Of a DNA stretch of 64,000 nt, positions 39,601-53,900 are shown piece by piece; the stretch's first letter is position 1, and each line of letters opens with the position of its first letter. The notes below the pieces were generated by a model. That model was not told the origin of the DNA. It did no database searches and saw only the letters and a program-made list of their open reading frames with translations. Where the stretch lies: positions 38,710,965 to 38,774,964 of the forward strand of contig NC_092628.1 of NCBI RefSeq assembly GCF_039555335.1, in the 5' to 3' direction. The position numbers were made by a program, and so were the translations under genes. This DNA comes from Amphiura filiformis (taxonomy: Eukaryota; Echinodermata; Ophiuroidea; Amphilepidida; Amphiuridae).

Positions 39601-42600
39601 TGTGTTCCCTACAGGTTTTCTTATTTTAATTATAATAAAAACACTTGTGTTGTTCATGTTCATAACGTTGTCTTTCCTGATCCTGCGATACCATTTATTA
39701 AGATCGTTGAAATCTGTTTGTGTTACAAATTAACAGATGTGTGGTGTGTGGGTGGATGCCCGGGCGAGTGGGTAGGGGTGGATATGGAGGGGTGGGGGTA
39801 CCGGGTGTGGGTGTGGTAAATGTTTAAGTGTCTATACAAATAAACTTGTTTATGTTTATTTATTTTTTTATTAGTTCATGAATCTAACACGTCTATTATT
39901 TTCTTTTAATTTCTTTTCAGTTACACTGACGGGTTCTCAACCATTTCGTGGTGTCTTATTACAAGCTCGAGTAGTTGGGACAGACACACCCATTGGAACA
40001 TGGGAAATAAACAATGAAGCAATATTTAGACTTACTAATTGTGGGGGACAACCTAATAGTCTAACGCATCAAAATAGTTTAGATAAAACATTACCTAGGA
40101 CGGTCTCCTGGAAAGCTCCTTTATCATTACGAGACGATGTTCAATTCATGTAAGTATTATATATTTGACGATATAATTTGACAATTGAAAAGAAATGGGG
40201 TTTTAAATTGAACTTTGGAATTTGAAAAGTATAAATCACGTTGGGTCTAAGGCTGTGCTAACACTTTTCTTTGATCACTTTGACCACAATTTGTTATTTT
40301 TCAAATATCTTAAAAATACAAGAATCTAAGATAACTGAACAGACAGTAGTGCTTTCTTAACCTTCGAATATTCTTATGACACCTAAAATTTGGTCTTCAC
40401 TGATCATCATAAGGAAGCCCGACACTTTTAGGCAGGTTTCGTAAATTATTTTGAGAAGTTAGAAATGATTAGCATTTGAATGAAAGGACCCTCTTAATAT
40501 AATTATAAGTCTAAAAGCCCGGGTCTAAAGTTGCAGATGAAACCATGAGGCACAATTGACCCCTTGACCTTCAAACGAAGGTTGGACAAACCGTTCAGAT
40601 GTATTGACAATAGCTTTTTTTTGTACATCAGAAAATGGGTTAAATCCCCATGATAAATCAAATATCATGTCATTTCAATTATTGCATTACAGAGTTCCTT
40701 GCCCTCAGACCCCGCATACATATTTCACATCTACATGTATGTCCATTACGATTCAGACAGTTATATCCATGTACCTGCTTATATAATGAAGAAATGATGG
40801 CTCTGAAAAGAGATGTTTAAATTATAGGTGCCCATTTCCTGCTGAAAATACGGTGGCTCTGAAAAGAGCCGTTCAAATGGGCTGTTAGTCTGTTAGAACG
40901 TAGGTAAGTGTTTCTGAAAAAAAAATGAACGGAGTAAGTCCAGGCATAGGTTGCCCCATGACTTCCTACGTGGATATCATGAGTTGGTTATACCATGTGA
41001 TGGGTTCTCGGTAAAGTCATTCATGATCATACTATACGAAGAGCCATTGGTGTCTGCAACTTCAATGTATAGATATGAATGGCTTGCAAAACGAAAAAGC
41101 TTCTACTTTTATTACTATTGAATAGCTGAATAGAAATGCTTTTAGGGCAATCCAAAAATACAATCTTCATTCGACAAGAATGTCAATTTTTTATTGTTAA
41201 ACAAGTGATGCAAGTTAAAATCACAGACAAGTGAAATAAAAACATTACGCCAGCATACAGGTGTGAATTATTACAGCCTTTATTTACCCTCGTATTTTGA
41301 CAGAAAAGAATGAAACTCCATCTTACTATATAGGCTATAGGCTACTATACTGTATTGTCGATTATGAGTTACGGTGGCAATATTTACAAATTGCTTATTT
41401 TGCAAGTTTTTGACTGTCTCGTCTGTTCCATTTCGCTTAGTCTAAAGTTTCCCGTTGGCTGTATTAATGAACATATCAAAATATTAAATATAAAAAATAC
41501 GAATTTAAGTGATCTTTGACGTTTTTACGTAAAATAGCGAATTTGGCAACAAACCGTTGTGTTTGGTATGGGACCAAACACGTTATGGTTGAACAGGTAC
41601 AGATCACAGTGGTACAGATATTCACTCCGGGATTACACCTGAACGAGCAGTGTATTTCTGTTTCAATTCCTGCTGTATTGGCATTATTCCTTGACCTGTG
41701 AAAGTAAAATATTCATTAGGTATAATATGGTTAATAATATGCCAGGTGAAAGGCTACCAATAATTAGGTAAAGATTTGTCAATTTATCATTTGTCTTGTA
41801 TGATGGATTTTTTTTAATACAGGTGGTATTGATCAAATACGAGGTAGTTGGTCACTGTCGTTGATATCAAAGGCCTTAAACAAACCGGGACTAAAAGAGA
41901 TTACAAAAGAGCTTCGGTTTGATTTGTAGAAGTGAAAATAAACAATGACATATTTATATTTATCGTGCTAATTAGGAGAAGAAAATGAACGTGAGACTGA
42001 TCATATGATGCCACCATTTTAACAGCGCAAAGTAGGGTCAGTAGCTAGGCCTAGTCCAGGTATCATTTAAAAATATATATATAATGTAAAGTGGACCTTC
42101 CAAATTTATGTAGGCCTATGTCAAAATAGCCGAAACATTGAACTTATTATGTATAGCGAATATTTCTATTGGTCACATGTATGTATGTATTATACGTTTG
42201 TGTGGAATCTGTGGATGGGGGTGGGGGTGATGAGATACTGCTCTCTTTTACCATGTTTACAATATTGAACATGATGAATGAAAAGGTTATGTTGTCCTAA
42301 ATGATTCATACAGGGACATTGAATCTCTTATTGGAATCAAAATAGGTTTGGCTTTGGTCAAGACTCGTACAATTCACAACTAGCGTGACATATCACGATA
42401 TGATGTAAATTTGGTTGTGAAATATGGTTTCGATTCTATGACAATTGAATTTTAAGACAAATCTCGTGAAGAAAAGAAGGTCAATGTTGGTTTCTCACCT
42501 ATACAATCCTGTATGACTGCAATAGGTCAATGAAGCCTCCGATTGTTGGCTCGCATCACGGTCAGATTCACATTTATTGTTAATTTGTACATCTATTCTG

Positions 42601-44910
42601 AGCTGAAGCTGACTTCACTGGGTATAGACAATGGATTCAGGGTTCACGTCCTATGTTTTTTCTCATCATGCCCAGGCACTAAAATTAACAAGTCATTTGT
42701 CACAGCCAAACAACAGCATAGTCTATGGCGCTTAATAATATGAGCTTTCAAATATACAAATGTATATGCGTAAAATTGTAAATGTGCTCTTGTTATTAAG
42801 GGATCTAAAATATGAGCGTTTATTGCGTTTCGACAGTATTTTTTGTGGGACATGAGAGCACCTCAGACCTATCGAATTGCATTCTGAATACGAAGCATGT
42901 CTTTCTGATATCAAATAATTTTCATTTTTTGAAAATCACAATATAATACAAATTTTATGACAAATTATAAAAATTTGATATTTTTCAAATTTTTGATATA
43001 TAACAGTCCTCGAAGTAAATTATATACATCTAATGATATATTCTTAAAGTGTATGTAGCAGGAAGGAAAAAAAGCCGACGGTCAATTGAAAAAATTTTTT
43101 TGGTGTTTTGGGAAAAAAATCCATATCTTCAATACGAAAGGTCAAAATTTTCAATTGATCGTCGGCTTTTCATCCCACCTACATACACTTTAAGTATAAA
43201 TCATCAGATTTACAAAGTTTGCTTCAAGTACTGTTAAATATCAAAAATATCAATTTTAATGATTTGCCATAAAATGTGTATTAAATTGCGAATTTCAAAA
43301 ATCAAAATTATTTGATATCAGAATGACATTCTTCGTATTCAGAATGCAATTCGATATGTCTGATGTGCTCTAATGTCCCAAAATAAATACTGTCCAAACG
43401 TTCATACCCCAGCCCTTAATTAGAAATGGAATACGATGTACTTGTATAATATGTGTACACATCTTTAATAATGACATTGAATATAATTATGATGGTGTCG
43501 TAATGAACTTTTGAAAGTGTTCTTTTCGGCTAAACTTTAGAATACCCTACCACTATACTATATTCGCAGATGACACTTTACAGATTGCGCCTTGGGTCTG
43601 TTTTCATGATTTAGTCTTAACTCGTCCATTATTTTGTTCTCTTGTAAACTTACACCACATATGTTAAAATAGAGAATATTAATTCAATAGCCGTGGTAAC
43701 AATGTGGTAATACATTTGCAATATTGAACTGGAATTGAATTAAGTATTTTGTAATGATCCGCCCTAGTTTACACATTCTAATCACATAATAGCCTCTAAG
43801 ACCTGATGCGGTTTATACGCAAGAAAATACGGTACATTGCCTAGATATTATACAATAAAGAATGCGCAATAAAGTTAATTGTTGGGTTATTGTCTATAAC
43901 CTCTTGTTTTTGCAAAACGCTTAATCAATGTTCCTTTTATTTTCAGAGCAACATTTGTACAGGAAAGAAGAACATTTTGGACTAGAATAAGGTCGGCATC
44001 GGCGCAATATTCTGGTACCGGTAAGTTATAAGTGTTTGTTTGTTTGTTTCTGCGTCGTTTATTTGCCCCTCGAATCTTCGCTAATGTTATAAATGTAAAT
44101 ACCTATCTGTTGGTTTTGTTGTATACAAGCTCATCAACAATCAGCGAAGTCGTATGACGCTATAGGCCTAAAGGTAAACCCTTCCCGTCCTATACTTACT
44201 CCATCACTATCCTAACCCTAAAATCATATGGCCTAAATGATGAATCCTAGCCTTAAATGGTCAATCCTAACCCTAACAACTCTTAACAAATAAACTCTAA
44301 AAAACAGTATACTATTGGTTACCCAAAACTGTAAAGTTATATCGAAGTCATGATGTTCACAATGGATTGACGGAGAGGACATAATACCACAGAAACTGAC
44401 CAGAGGCAAGCTTGGACATTTGTCACGTCCATTCTTGTTTGTTTTGTACTCAATAACGAATTCACAACAATCGAAGAAATGGAGACTTAAATGCAATTAT
44501 ACTTACAAGCTTGCAAACAGTTTGTTTTCATATGAACTTACATAAGTCTCCCAACCTCTGTGAGGAAATCATAATCAAGATTAAAATCTTACACGTTCCG
44601 CATGAATAGCTTGTGGTGAAAGTCAAAGGATTTATATCATTTCACGCCTCTGGGTTTCAGTTTTGGTTAATCCAGGAGACACAGTAGTTCCCATACAAGA
44701 TTGTTCATTTGCTTTTACACATGTTCGGGCATTTTAGTTACAATTTTTTTAATTAAGAGTGTGTATTTCCACATGAATTACATTTAAATAAATATAAAAC
44801 TTTTGACGTGCTTACTCAAACAAATTCCTTGTAATTACTTGAACCACTGTTGCTCTCATAGTCGCAGTGTCGTTGTCATCGTGTTATTTAAATTACTTGG
44901 TGATGATGAC

Positions 44911-44958
<48 letters not shown>

Positions 44959-47900
44959 AACGATGATGACGATTACAACAACGATGACGATGACGATGAC
45001 AACGACGATCCTGATGATAAAAATTAGATTTTGTTATCATTGTTATTATTTGTATTCATTTGAAAATATTATTTCTTTCTTTCTTTTTTTTAATTTATTT
45101 ACTACACTTTATCACTGGCACAGAATTACAAAAAAATATAATATTGCATATAAGTTACATCAAAAATTACACAATATTATGAAAGGAACAATATTTTTTT
45201 TTTAAAGTCCAGTGAATGGCTGGAGCGAACAGGTGCGAGGCACCTCTAAGACCGCCCCACCAAAACCAAAAAAAGAAGGGAAGGGAAATATAAATTAGAG
45301 GTGGAAAATGCAGGTTATTTACATTTGCCTGCAATTTGGACAATTTCTACCATATTGATGTTATTATTTATGTACATTTGTTAATATTTTTCTTTCTATC
45401 ATACATTTTCCCTAGTGTATATGGCATGCAGTAGTGCACCGTGTTTGAATGGCGGTGTTTGCAGTCCTGGAGATTCCAGTGGATATGGATATGCCTGTCA
45501 ATGTCCTTCTAGTTTCAGTGGCTTGAATTGTGAACAACGTAAGTTAATTGATGTTGTTGCTAATCTTCCCCGCAAGATAGTTAACAATTTTGGAATAATG
45601 TTAGCTGTTTGTTAATAATGTTGGTAATTCTGGGGCGTAGCCAGTTTTCTTGGTCGGGAGGGGGGGGGGGTAAAAATTTCAGGGGCAAAGACGAAGAATT
45701 TCCGGTTACATGATTTTGACCCGGTATCATTGGTGGGATATACACATATACCAATTTTCTTGGACTACATAAAAGATTTCCAAGCTTCATTGCCACTTTT
45801 CTTTTCTTTTGCCGGTCCGATTTTTTTGTCGGATGGGGGATTTTTCTTTAATTTCTTGTAAGGGGGGACTCTTCCCCCACCCCCGCTGGCTAGGCTACGT
45901 TGGTATAATGCTAGCCGTTAATAAATCGACAAAAGTAATTATCATATCATAAGGTATATGGGACATATTTACACACAATTGATATTCATGTAAGTTGCAT
46001 AACACGGGGAACATTTTTCCATACTAACACTAACATAAAGGTATGGTAAGAAAATTAATTTCTCTTTACTAACATAAATCCATTCATAACCATTACTTGG
46101 CTATGCATTTTGTTTCAGTAAAAGACGCGTGTGCAAGCCAGCCTTGCCAAAATGGCATATGCTACTTGCTTGCAAATGGCCCAGGTTATGTATGCCTTTG
46201 TAATGCTGGTTTTACAGGGGCAAATTGTCAAACGCCTGGTAAGAGAAGGATAACACCATCTCACGCATGATATTTGGCATTTTTAAGTTTCCATGGTTAC
46301 AGAATGTTTCAAATTCAGTTACGTTTTTGGTTGTAAAAGTTGCATTTTTGAAAGTGGTTGGCGATGGTGGAGGTACTCCTTTTCAAATGCATGATTAAAA
46401 TTGTAATGTAAACATCAATGAATACTTGGTATTAATTCCTAGAAAACTAAGGTATTTGTGTCGCTTAGTGCAATAGGGAAAACGTATAGGCTCTAATATC
46501 AGATGAATATCAGATTTATGCATGCATCTTGTTTAATACCATAATACCAAATTATATCATAAACTAGTTGTTTTAAATATTGTAAATAATAGATGCATGG
46601 TGCATTGTTCTTTTCTCCGGAGCCTGGGGTCTGGTCCCTGGTTGTCATAAAAACTACTCTTTTCCTCTCTAATGCAAGCACCCATTCTCCTCTTTTCAAC
46701 TCAAACTCAAAATTCTTATTATGTAATCAACTGACTTATAGAAAGACTAACGAAAACAGAAGAAATATAAATGAAGCCACCCAACATCCATCCATGCTCC
46801 AACTCTCCCCCATATATCCATCCGCACTTACCAAGCAAATCCTTGGCGTTCATACTGCAAATTAACATTGCTTAACCTTAGGTCTAATATCATAAGTCAA
46901 CATTATTGTCAAAATTTAACAATTTTTTGGTTAAAAATTTGTCAACATTGTATAAGATTTTTTAAAATTATTGCCACATTTAGACCAACGTTGGGTATTT
47001 GCTCATTTTTTCCATTCTGTATAACAAAATACATTAACCTGTAAAGTTGCTTACTTTGCATTATTTGCTAAATTGCTTGCTAATGTGCTTGCTGAAGGGA
47101 TCTAGAATGAGCGTTTATGGCGTTTCGACAGTATTTTTTGTGGGACATGAGAGCACCTCAGACGTATCGAATTGCATTCTGAATACGAAGCATGTCTTTC
47201 TGATATCAAATAATTTTCATTTTTTAAAATTTTATGACAAATTATTAAAATTTGATATTTGTCAAATTTTGATATATAACAGTCCTCGAAATAAATTTTA
47301 TAAATCTAATGATATATTCTTAAAGTGTATGTAGCTGGGAGGAAAAGCCGACGATCAATTGAAAATTTTGACCTTTTATATTGAAGATATGGATTTTTTT
47401 CCCAAAAGACCTATTTTTGTTGGTGTTTTGGGAAAAAATCCACATCTTCAATACTAAAGGTCAAAATTTTCAATTGATCGTCGGCTTTTCATCCCACCTA
47501 CATACACTTTAAGTATAAATCATCAGATTTATAAAGTTTACTTCAAATACTGTTAAATATCAATTTTTTTAATGATTTGCCATAAAATGTGTATTACATT
47601 GCGAATTTAAAAAAAAGGACATTCTTCGTATTCAGAATGCAATTCGATATGCCTGATGTGCTCTAATGACCCACAATAAATACTGTCCAAACGTCCAAAC
47701 GTTCATACCCCTTCCCTTAATTGCACGTTTAATTATGCTTAGTGTTAAATTGCTTGCTAATGTGCTTGCTTTGCTAAATCTGCTTATATTGCTTACAGCT
47801 GATTTACCTTGTGCCAGTTCTCCTTGTCTAAATGGTGGCGTATGCTTCACAGCTGAGGATCATTCCAGTTATATATGTTCTTGTCCTGCGTCATATATGG

Positions 47901-50900
47901 GAACCAATTGTGACATTCTATGTATGTTATGTTCTGTAATGATATCGTCTGTATATTAAGTTTTTTTTATTTATACATGTTTATTGTTTCACTGTGACTT
48001 TTTGAATCATTTAGAATTGTTTGGACCAATGAACAATAAAAAACAAAACAACAACAACAAAAAACAAAACAAAAACAAACAAACAAGAAAAAAGCATCAA
48101 AAGTTAACAAATTTTAACTNNNNNNNNNNNNNNNNNNNNNNNNNNNNNNNNNNNNNNNNNNNNNNNNNNNNNNNNNNNNNNNNNNNNNNNNNNNNNNNNN
48201 NNNNNNNNNNNNNNNNNNNNNNNNNNNNNNNNNNNNNNNNNNNNNNNNNNNNNNNNNNNNNNNNNNNNNNNNNNNNNNNNNNNNNNNNNNNNNNNNNNNN
48301 NNNNNNNNNNNNNNNNNNNAGGACTTTCATTCTGACTTGTACTTTTTAAAGTGATAAAGAAACTTTCCAATAGGCATAGAAATTAACCCTGGTATTTAAC
48401 CATTAGTAATTCAATTCATCCCAACTTAATGAATATTAAAAGCATGATAAGTGCAGATGACATCCTAAAACGATGAAAAAAAGTACGTATAAAAGTATAT
48501 TTTATTTGTGTTTTATAATTATGAATTTTTATTCGCGTATAAAAATTCTTTAAAAGGGCATGCCGATTACAAGGAGATTTCGAAGTAGAGGAAAAGATCC
48601 GCGCGTCATGCATATTCATGGAGGATTTCATGAGCCTGGTTATTAATTTGTACTTCACTTCCAATAATTATGTGACTAAAGGTGGTACTACACCCCCTGA
48701 TAAATTTCTTGACTAATTTTTTTTTCTCAATCACACTCAGTCACTGGTATCAAAATTACGTATATTAATTTATTATAGGGGCAAGGAATCCAATTACCGT
48801 ACTTCCTGAAATTTCAGTGATTCAAGACAAGTGGTTCAGTATGTATGTTAAGAAATGAGGTACATTTTAGCGGTACCTCTTTCCTTATCATAAATAACGT
48901 ACCACTTGTCTTGAGAATCCCTACTACAGATCGTATACCTATATTATCCATATAGGGAGATAACAGTGGCGTACCGTGGCCGCCCTTCCCCGGGGGCTGA
49001 AGAAAATCCAATTTTGCCGCCCCTTCCTCAACAGCCCGAAAAGGTTGCCCCAATTTTTTTACGGTCGTTTGAAAAAGTGAAGAGCAAAAAAAAAAAAGGA
49101 TTTTGAGGCGCTAGCGCCCTAAAAGCAATGTTTAGTACCATTTTTCACAGTAATTCAAATTTTTCGCCCTTTTTCTTTACTAATTCTTTTTGCCGCCCTT
49201 CTTCTTTTTGCCGCCATTCTTTTTGCCGCCCTTCTTCTTCCGCCGCCCTTCGTTTTTGCCGCCCTACTTTGACCCCGGGGCTGGCGCCCCAAAGCCCCCC
49301 CAAATACGCGCATGGATAAACTACTAGGAACCACACACTCTTGGAAATGGGTAATGCTCGCTCCGCTCGCTATTCGTGGGGCATCGCGGTTTGTGACTCG
49401 CGGCTCGTGTCCCCCATAAATCGCGAGTACTGAAATTCCAGTGTAGTAACCAGTGGCAGCGCTACGGGGGGGACAAGGGGGACAAGGGGGGCAGGGGTAA
49501 TGAAGAGCCTACAATTTCCCAGATAGTCGAAATATTAATGCCCGTTTCAGTTTTGGACACACACAAAAATGATCGTCAATCATGTCAATTGCACTTTTTT
49601 ATTCACAACTCGATTTCCCTCGGAAATGCAAGTTATTTCAATTAAGTATTAACAGTATTAAAATATCAACTGTTAGAATCGTTTGTCACTGGTTTTAACT
49701 TCTCCTCCCCTGGCCCCTTTTACAATACGTCTAGACATCTTAGCCTTTATTTTGAGTTCAAAACGTCCATACATCATGTTTTTAAGCACGTGGGTGTCAG
49801 CTTTTTTACTGCTCAACTGGCACAGTAAAAGCAATTTTTAATGCTGCTATACGAAGGGCAGTATTAAAATGCTGTTTAAAAGTTTAAACAACCCTGTTTA
49901 CGCGTAAACTAAACAACAGTTATATTTAAAAATAAATGATCAGGCTGTTTAAAATATTATTTTTAAAACACCTGTTTAAATATTGGGTGTTTAAACTTTT
50001 AAACATCATTTTCAGTGTAGATGTCCTTTGGTTTGCCATAAACCAAGTACCATGCGTGACTACATAGCCTACTTGGGTATCGTCGGATCATCTTTTGCAC
50101 GTTTTGGATACTTAACTATGCTTAAGGGCTGGGGTATGAACGTTTGGACAGTTTTTATTTTGGGACATTAGAGCACATCAGACATATCGAATTGCATTCT
50201 GAATACGAAGAATGTCATTCTGATATCAAATAATTTTGATTTGTTGAAATTCGCAATTTAATACACATTTTATGGCAAATCATTAAAAATTGATATTTTT
50301 GATATTTAACAGTACTTGAAGTAAACTTTATAAATCTGATGATTTATACTAAAAGTGTATGTAGGTGGGATGAAAAGCCGACGATCAATTGAAAATTTTG
50401 ACCTTTCGTATTGAAGATATGGATTTTTTCCCAAAACACCAAAAAACATTAGGTCTTTTTGGGAAAAAAATCCATATTTTCAATATGAAAGGTAAAAATT
50501 TTCAATTGACCGTCGGCTTTTCCTCCCTGCTACATACACTTTAAGAATATATCATTAGATTTATATAATCTACTTCGAGGACTGTTAAATATCAAAAATT
50601 TGAAAAATATCAAATTTTTATAATTTGTCATAAAATTTGTATTATATTATGATTTTCAAAAAATGAAAATTATTTGATATCAGAAAGACATGCTTCGTAT
50701 TCAGAATGCAATTCGATTGGTCTGAGGTGCTCTCATGTCCCACAAAAAATACTGTCGAAAAGCAATAAACGCTCATTTTAGATCCCTTAAGGTTATTAAT
50801 TATTTTAAACTGTTGTGATTTGGTAGTTCACAGCATCTTACGAATGGTAGTGAGCTTTGGCAAAACTGCATTGCTCAATTCATAGCGAGCGTGTAGAAGA

Positions 50901-53900
50901 ATTAAAATATCACAGATATACTTTTATAGGTGCTGCGGTTCTTGAGTTACGATGTAAAGAGGGCTGAAACAACAACACTTTTGTAAAACGTACATAACTA
51001 GTTAACAACAATAAATTAAGCAAGTTTGCAAAGTATACGATTTGTAGAATGAACTTTTGCAAAACATCAAGGTGTTTATTTTCAATAATATATTGATCTA
51101 GATAATAAAAATCGATTTTTAGGTTGCTTCGACCAACAATACCTCGTCTACCCTTAAGTCTATCTAATTGTTATTAAATAGCCTAGCGAATTTCTTGAAA
51201 TGAAAATCGTTCGAATTTTAAAAAAGAGAGCATCAAAATTTTCTATGTATCGACACCATAAGATTAGCGTGTTTTTAATTAATTTATTTTGCTCATGTGT
51301 TTTTGTTTTACTTCGTTTATAAATTAAACATTTTACATTACCAAATTTACCAATTAAAAATGTTTGTAAAAATAGCGATTGATGTAACCAACCAATTATT
51401 GCTATTTAGGGTGGAGTGCATTGAAATCTGTGAAAATAACAGCTTTGTATCATAATATTGCATTATCGACCTAAATATGACTGAATCAGATGGGACATAT
51501 ATGTATTGAATATTTCAAATTACAGTTATTGATGTCCATTCTCAATATCAATGGAGGTTAATTTGTAATGTGATAATAACACAATGAACGATCACATGCG
51601 TTTTCAATATTCTGCGTTTACTACATGCACAGGATATAAAATACAGAAATGGAAAAACTAAATAATAATATGACAATAAACAAGACAAAATAATTAAACA
51701 CATAGTTCAAACAAATCAGATCTATTAATTTTACAATTGAGCGCTATAACTGATATGGATTATAGTGGTCTCATATTTTTATGAACGTAAATGTACATGT
51801 AGAATGTTTATTGTTGCTGTATACAGTATGTGGGGGGTGTTGGGGTGTGTGTGGGGGGTGCTTGTGCGGGCGAGTGTTGGGTGTTGGCGGTGGGTGTGGG
51901 GTGCGTGTGTGGTGGGCAATGACGGCACCAAGAATGTTTGTCGAAGGAGGGGCACAAATAAAAATCAACCAATTTTGCACAAAAAATGCCGCAAAAGTGG
52001 AAATTATTTGTACTTTTAGGTCTTTAATTGGGGAGGCATGAAGGCAAGAGTTCTGATGGGGCCATTCCCCATGCCCCTGTGCACTGCCACTGTAGTGGGG
52101 TGGGATGTGTGATGTGCAATGGTTCTCGTTCGCGGCCATGTGTTCCCTACAGGTTTTCTTATTTTAATTATAATAAAAACACTTGTGTTGTTCATGTTCA
52201 TAACGTTGTCTTTCCTGATCCTGCGATACCATTTATTAAGATCGTTGAAATCTGTTTGTGTTACAAATCTACAGATGTGTGGTGTGTGGCTCGATGCCCG
52301 GACGGGTGGGTAGCAGTGTTTACTCTCTCTGGAAATTGGGTGCGCCGAATGAAGCATTTTCTCCCCAAATTGGCCCAATTTTGGCTCAGTAATTCCTCAA
52401 ATTGACTAATTGTAATACAGCATTGCAAATTTGTGTGGGCCAAATATTATTTTCACTGGGCCAAAATTGAGACATACAGCCTCTGAGTAAACACTGGTGG
52501 GTAGGGGTGGATGTTGAGGGGTGGGGTGTGGAAATTGTTTAAGTGTCTATACAAATTAACTTGTTTATGTTTATTTATTTTTTCTTAGTTCATGAATCTA
52601 ACTTCTATTTTCTTTTTCTTTTAATTTCTTTTCAGTTACACTGACGGGTTCTCAACCATTTCGTGGTGTCTTATTACAAGCTCGAGTAGTTGGGACAGAC
52701 ACACCCATTGGAACATGGGAAATAAACAATGAAGCAATATTTAGACTTACTAATTGTGGGGGACAACCTAATAGTCTAACGCATCAAAATAGTTTAGATA
52801 AAACATTACCTAGGACGGTTTCCTGGAAAGCTCCGTTATCATTACGAGACGATGTTCAATTCATGTAAGTATTATATATTTGACGATATAATTTGACAAT
52901 TGAAAAGAAATGGGGTTTTAAATTGAACTTTGGAATTTGAAAAGTATAAATCACGTTGGGTCTAAGGCTGTGCTAACACTTTTCTTTGATCACTTTGACC
53001 ACAATTTGTTATTTTTCAAATATCTTAAAAATACAAGAATCTAAGGTAACTGAACAGACAGTAGTGCTTTCTTAACCTTCGAATATTCTTATGACACCTA
53101 AAATTTGGTCTTCACTGATCATCATAAGGAAGCCCGACACTTTTAGGCAGGTTTCATAAATTATTTTGAGAAGTTAGACATTATTAGCATTTGAATGAAA
53201 GGACCCTCTTAATATAATTATAAGTCTAAAAGCCCGGGTCTAAAGTTGCAGATGAAACCATGAGGCACAATTGACCTTCAAACGAAGGTTGGACAAACCG
53301 TTCAGATGTATTGACAATAGCTTTTTTGTGTACATCAGAAAATGGGTTAAATCCCCATGATAAATCAAATATCATGTCATTTCAATTATTGCATTACAGA
53401 GTTCCTTGCCCTCAGACCCCGCATACATATTTCACATCTACATGTATGTCCATCACGATTCAGACAGTTATATCCATGTACCTGCTTATATAATGAAGAA
53501 ATGATGGCTCTGAAAAGAGATGTTTAAATTATAGGTGCCCATTTCCTGCTGAAAATACGGTGGCTCTGAAAAGAGCCGTTCAAATGGGCTGTTAGTCTGT
53601 TAGAACGTAGGTAAGTGTTTCTGAAAAAAAAATGAACGGAGTAAGTCCAGGCATAGGTTGCCCCATGACTTCCTACGTGGATATCATGAGTTGGTTATAC
53701 CATGTGATGGGTTCTCGGTAAAGTCATTCATGATCATACTATACGAAGAGCCATTGGTGTCTGCAACTTCAATGTATAGATATGAATGGCTTGCAAAACG
53801 AAAAAGCTTCTACTTTTATTACTATTGAATAGCTGAATAGAAATGCTTTTAGGGCAATCCAAAAATACAATCTTCATTCGACAAGAATGTCAATTTTTTA

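Larger units (their letters stand above)
24661..39920. other. Intron 1 of the Reeler-EGF gene (about 15 kb, part duplicated)
   Basis: No further exon recognised. It holds TAATG microsatellites, many DNA-transposon fragments, a LINE 3' end and the left edge of the duplicated block. 24661-26030, 28846-31070 and 38246-39230 show no named feature beyond AT-rich DNA. Confidence 0.6.
35681..48119. repeat. Left copy of a 12.5-kb duplicated block
   Basis: Matches 48320-about 60861 in order and orientation throughout, including introns and transposons, with scattered substitutions and small indels. It ends at the N gap. See findings: most likely one haplotype. Confidence 0.93.

Noticed and set aside
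39257-39830. Gly/Val/Cys-rich frames (also 51765-52405)
   Set aside because: Caused by a TG/GGGTG-rich tract and hAT-type MITEs in the intron; not conserved between copies.
44803-45205. Poly-Asp and poly-Met open frames (also 57551-57938)
   Set aside because: Direct translation of an intronic GAT microsatellite that differs by one unit between copies.
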